Below are positions 61,611 to 64,000 of a stretch of 64,000 nt of DNA, piece after piece (the stretch's first letter is position 1; each line of letters opens with the position of its first letter). The notes under the pieces are model-generated. The model did not search any database, had not been told where the DNA came from, and saw nothing but the letters and a program-made list of their open reading frames with translations. The translations under genes were made by a program, and so were the position numbers. This DNA is from CAZUHB01 sp964620445 (GTDB lineage Bacteria; Planctomycetota; B15-G4; CAYZWU01): contig CAZUHB010000008.1 in NCBI GenBank assembly GCA_964620445.1, forward strand, positions 1-64,000, written 5' to 3'.

Positions 61611-64000
61611 TCATTTCCTCGATTCGTAGGGTGCGCTGAAGGCATAGGTACCCGAACCGGTTTCGACGTAGATCGCTCCCTCCTCGCTCCCTGCGAGAGT
61701 CAAACCGTCGACGTCGGAAAGCTTTGCGTCCCCCTCGCGCACATTGCGTGCATCGGTCGTCGGGATCCTCACGAGCGCGGTGGTGTTGGCGGGCACGGTC
61801 ACGCGTAGAAAAAAGGTTCCCTTCTCGATACGCCAGTCCGACTCGATCGTTCCCCGTATCGAATCGTAGGCGCCTCTGGCCCAGGTAAAGCCCGGGCCGG
61901 GCCGCGGACTGATCGCGAATCTCTTGAAAGCGTTCGAACTGGCGTCGAGATCGATACCGACGATCCTGCTCCAGACCCACGCGCCCACCGCACCGAACAT
62001 GTAATGGTTGAACGAATTCATCCCCGGGTCGGCGAATCCGCGTCCCTCCACGTAGCCGTCCCACCGTTCCCAGATCGTCGTGGCCCCTTGCTCGACCATG
62101 TACCCCCACGACGGCGGTGTCGTGAGATTGATCAAACGGCACGCTTCGCGATGATGCCCATGTTCGCTCAGCACCTGCATGAGACGGTGGGACGTGTGAA
62201 AACCGGTGGACAGATGGCCCCGATATCGTTCGAGCGCCTCGAGCAGATGGGCGATCGCCGCCCGCGTCGAGTCCCCTTCGAGCAACTCCATATCGAGGGC
62301 GAGTGCATATCCCCCTTGCGTGTCTCCCTCGATGCGGCCCTCGTCGTTCACGTAGGCTTTCCGGAAGGCGGCCCTGATCTTCGCTGCCAGCTCGCCGTAC
62401 TGCCGCGCTTCGCCGTCCCGCCCCAGCACGCGCGCCATCTCGGATACGATCCGCGTGGAGTCGGCGAAAAAGGCGGTGGCAAAAACTTCCTTGGGAACGG
62501 CATTGCCTTCCCGTGGAAAACCCTCGATGCGCACGGTGTCCCCGTTGACCCAGTCGCCGTAGTCGTTACCCCTCCCCTCGGTCCAGAGCAGATCGGGATT
62601 CTTGGAGTGGATATAGTCAATCCATCGGCGTGCGGCCTCGAAGTGCTCCTCCAGGACACGCTCGTCGCCGTAGTACCGGTAGAGTTGCCAGGGAATTACC
62701 ACTCCGGCGTCGCCCCACGCCGGAACGCCGCAGAACTCGCCAGTGTCGCGCTTGGCCCCGAGAGGGGCGAAATCGGGAAAACGGCCGTCTTCATTCTGGG
62801 CATCGCGCAGATCGTGGACATACTTCGTGAAGAAGGCGGCGAGATCCATGTTGTAGATCGCAGCCTCGGCGAAGGCCAGGATATCGCCTGTCCATCCGAG
62901 GCGCTCGTCGCGCTGCGGGCAGTCGGTGGGAATACCGGTCAGATTTCCCCGCTGCCCCCAGAGAATATTCTTCATGAGCTGGTTCACGAGAACGTTCGAA
63001 CTCTGAAATCGCCCCGTCTCCGTTGCGCTCGTGTGCATGGGCAAGCCGACGAGATCGCTCAGCCTCGGAGTGTCTGCCGCGCCCGTCACCTCGACGTATC
63101 GGAAACCGTGAAACGTGAACCGCGGTTCGAAGACCTCCTCGCCCCGCCCGTCGAGGACGAAGGTGTCCTCGGCCGCCGCTTGCCGCAGGTTGTCCCTGTA
63201 GATCGTTCCGTCCGCAGCGAGTCTCTCGGCGTGGCGCAGGGTGACCGATCCGCCGGCCGGACCGCGCGCTTTGAAGCGGCACACGCCGACCATGTTCTGC
63301 CCCAGGTCGAAGACGAAAATTCCGGGCCGCGGCTCGTCCAGACTCACGGGGACGATCTCCCGCGTGATGGCCACCGGCTCGCTCCGCTGCCAGACCAGAT
63401 CGACATCCCCTGTAAGAGGTGAATGGGTCGCGGGTTTCCAGTACTTGTCCCCCAGGGCGATACCGATCGCTTCGCTCATCGAACGGCGGTTGTCTATCGT
63501 CTCGCCGTCATAGATACCCGCCGCCGTGACCGGCCCATCGCGCGAACCGCGCCACGCGGAGTCGCTCGCCACGACGGTTTGCGTCCCGTCATCGAATTCG
63601 ATCTCGAGCTGCATCAGAAGGGCCGGATTCTCACCGTACAACCGGGGCTGTGAAAAGCCGATCCGGCCGGCGAACCAGCCCTCGGCAACGGTTGCAAAGA
63701 GATCGTTCGTTTCTCCAGGCGATATGAATTCGGTCACGTCGTGGGTCTGATACTGGATCCGGCGGTTGTATTCGGTCCATTCCGGCGCAAGCGAACTCCG
63801 ACCCACCTTGCGGCCATTGAGTTTGAGCTCGTAGATTCCCTGGGCGGTGACATAAACGGTGGCTCTCTTCAGATCCTCTCGGGCAACGTCGAATCGACGG
63901 CAGAGGTCTACGGCGCTTTGCGGCTTGCGCACTCCGACTCCCGGTTTGCCCCACGGCTCGTCGCCGTAGGTGCCGACAGCGACCGGCGAAATCCATGACC
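61611..64000 (-). CDS. Alpha-L-rhamnosidase (GH78), 5' end outside window
   Basis: The frame runs past the right edge (upstream codons read SWISPVAVGTYGDEPWGK), so the start is missing; at least 795 residues are present. Beta-rich N-terminal domains (GIYELKLNGRKVG, EWTEYNRRIQYQTHDVT) lead to the (alpha/alpha)6 barrel with GIPTDCPQRDERLGWTGD, WGDAGVVIPWQLYRYYGD, and WERWDGY, the GH78 core with its acidic catalytic residues. It releases rhamnose from plant or microbial glycans. A C-terminal beta-domain (RGTIESDWRIEKGTFFLRV) ends the protein. It precedes the NCS1-like permease gene. Confidence 0.9.
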   Translation of the reverse strand, partial: SWISPVAVGTYGDEPWGKPGVGVRKPQSAVDLCRRFDVAREDLKRATVYVTAQGIYELKLNGRKVGRSSLAPEWTEYNRRIQYQTHDVTEFISPGETNDLFATVAEGWFAGRIGFSQPRLYGENPALLMQLEIEFDDGTQTVVASDSAWRGSRDGPVTAAGIYDGETIDNRRSMSEAIGIALGDKYWKPATHSPLTGDVDLVWQRSEPVAITREIVPVSLDEPRPGIFVFDLGQNMVGVCRFKARGPAGGSVTLRHAERLAADGTIYRDNLRQAAAEDTFVLDGRGEEVFEPRFTFHGFRYVEVTGAADTPRLSDLVGLPMHTSATETGRFQSSNVLVNQLMKNILWGQRGNLTGIPTDCPQRDERLGWTGDILAFAEAAIYNMDLAAFFTKYVHDLRDAQNEDGRFPDFAPLGAKRDTGEFCGVPAWGDAGVVIPWQLYRYYGDERVLEEHFEAARRWIDYIHSKNPDLLWTEGRGNDYGDWVNGDTVRIEGFPREGNAVPKEVFATAFFADSTRIVSEMARVLGRDGEARQYGELAAKIRAAFRKAYVNDEGRIEGDTQGGYALALDMELLEGDSTRAAIAHLLEALERYRGHLSTGFHTSHRLMQVLSEHGHHREACRLINLTTPPSWGYMVEQGATTIWERWDGYVEGRGFADPGMNSFNHYMFGAVGAWVWSRIVGIDLDASSNAFKRFAISPRPGPGFTWARGAYDSIRGTIESDWRIEKGTFFLRVTVPANTTALVRIPTTDARNVREGDAKLSDVDGLTLAGSEEGAIYVETGSGTYAFSAPYESRK

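Overview
The window is about 64 kb of GC-rich DNA from a Gram-negative-type bacterium. It carries many lipoprotein and Tat signals, a sigma-54 activator, an ExbD/TolR protein, a hybrid histidine kinase and a rhombosortase with a GlyGly-CTERM target. No rRNA, tRNA, phage, IS element or CRISPR array is visible, so taxonomy is open. Tat-exported Gfo/Idh and DUF362 proteins, ThuA-HEAT-discoidin fusions, C25-type peptidases and many large secreted repeat proteins are typical of uncultivated Planctomycetota-, Hydrogenedentota- or Sumerlaeota-like lineages; that is inference only. I saw no clear transfer boundary, but 41.5-48.3 kb is visibly richer in A+T than its flanks.

Layout. 0-3 kb: a cut-off repeat protein, a small ORF, a membrane-anchored helical-repeat protein and a GNAT acetyltransferase. 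3-8 kb (minus): an OPT transporter, a small membrane protein, an SSS symporter with a soluble tail, and a sulfotransferase. 8-9.6 kb: a DUF2007-type protein, a candidate selenoprotein (membrane anchor, in-frame UGA, Cys ribbon) and an EEP-family lipoprotein. 9.6-15 kb: a soluble sugar-binding/PAS hybrid kinase, divergent from an MFS sugar transporter; divergent sigma-70 promoters lie between them. 15-19.4 kb: a rhombosortase overlapping its likely substrate, a VIT/VWA protein with a GlyGly-CTERM tail. Upstream is a -24/-12 sequence, and divergent from it is a sigma-54 activator.

19.6-30.2 kb: a Tat-DUF362 / DUF6599-lipoprotein pair, an M20 amidohydrolase, an eight-repeat propeller-like lipoprotein, a C25 peptidase with a strong terminator, and a two-gene unit encoding an unknown secreted protein and a transglutaminase-like protein. 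30.4-41.5 kb: a phosphoesterase-LamG protein and a cupredoxin, then an AlgJ-like/AlgI-like O-acetylation pair, then a sugar-oxidation group (Gfo/Idh, ThuA-HEAT-discoidin, SDR). 42-48.3 kb: a Ser/Arg-acidic-TPR protein, a three-module beta-helix protein and an orphan ExbD. 48.3-57.5 kb: a secreted caspase-FGE fusion, a sulfatase-fold lipoprotein with Thr at the nucleophile position, and a 1344-residue glycine-rich lipoprotein. 57.8-64 kb: a second DUF362/DUF6599 pair in the same order with the same ATGA overlap, an NCS1-like permease and an alpha-L-rhamnosidase running off the edge.

The overall theme is a heavily exported proteome for polysaccharide and cell-surface work. The strongest leads are the candidate selenoprotein, the rhombosortase/target/sigma-54 locus, the duplicated DUF362-DUF6599 module and the caspase-FGE fusion.
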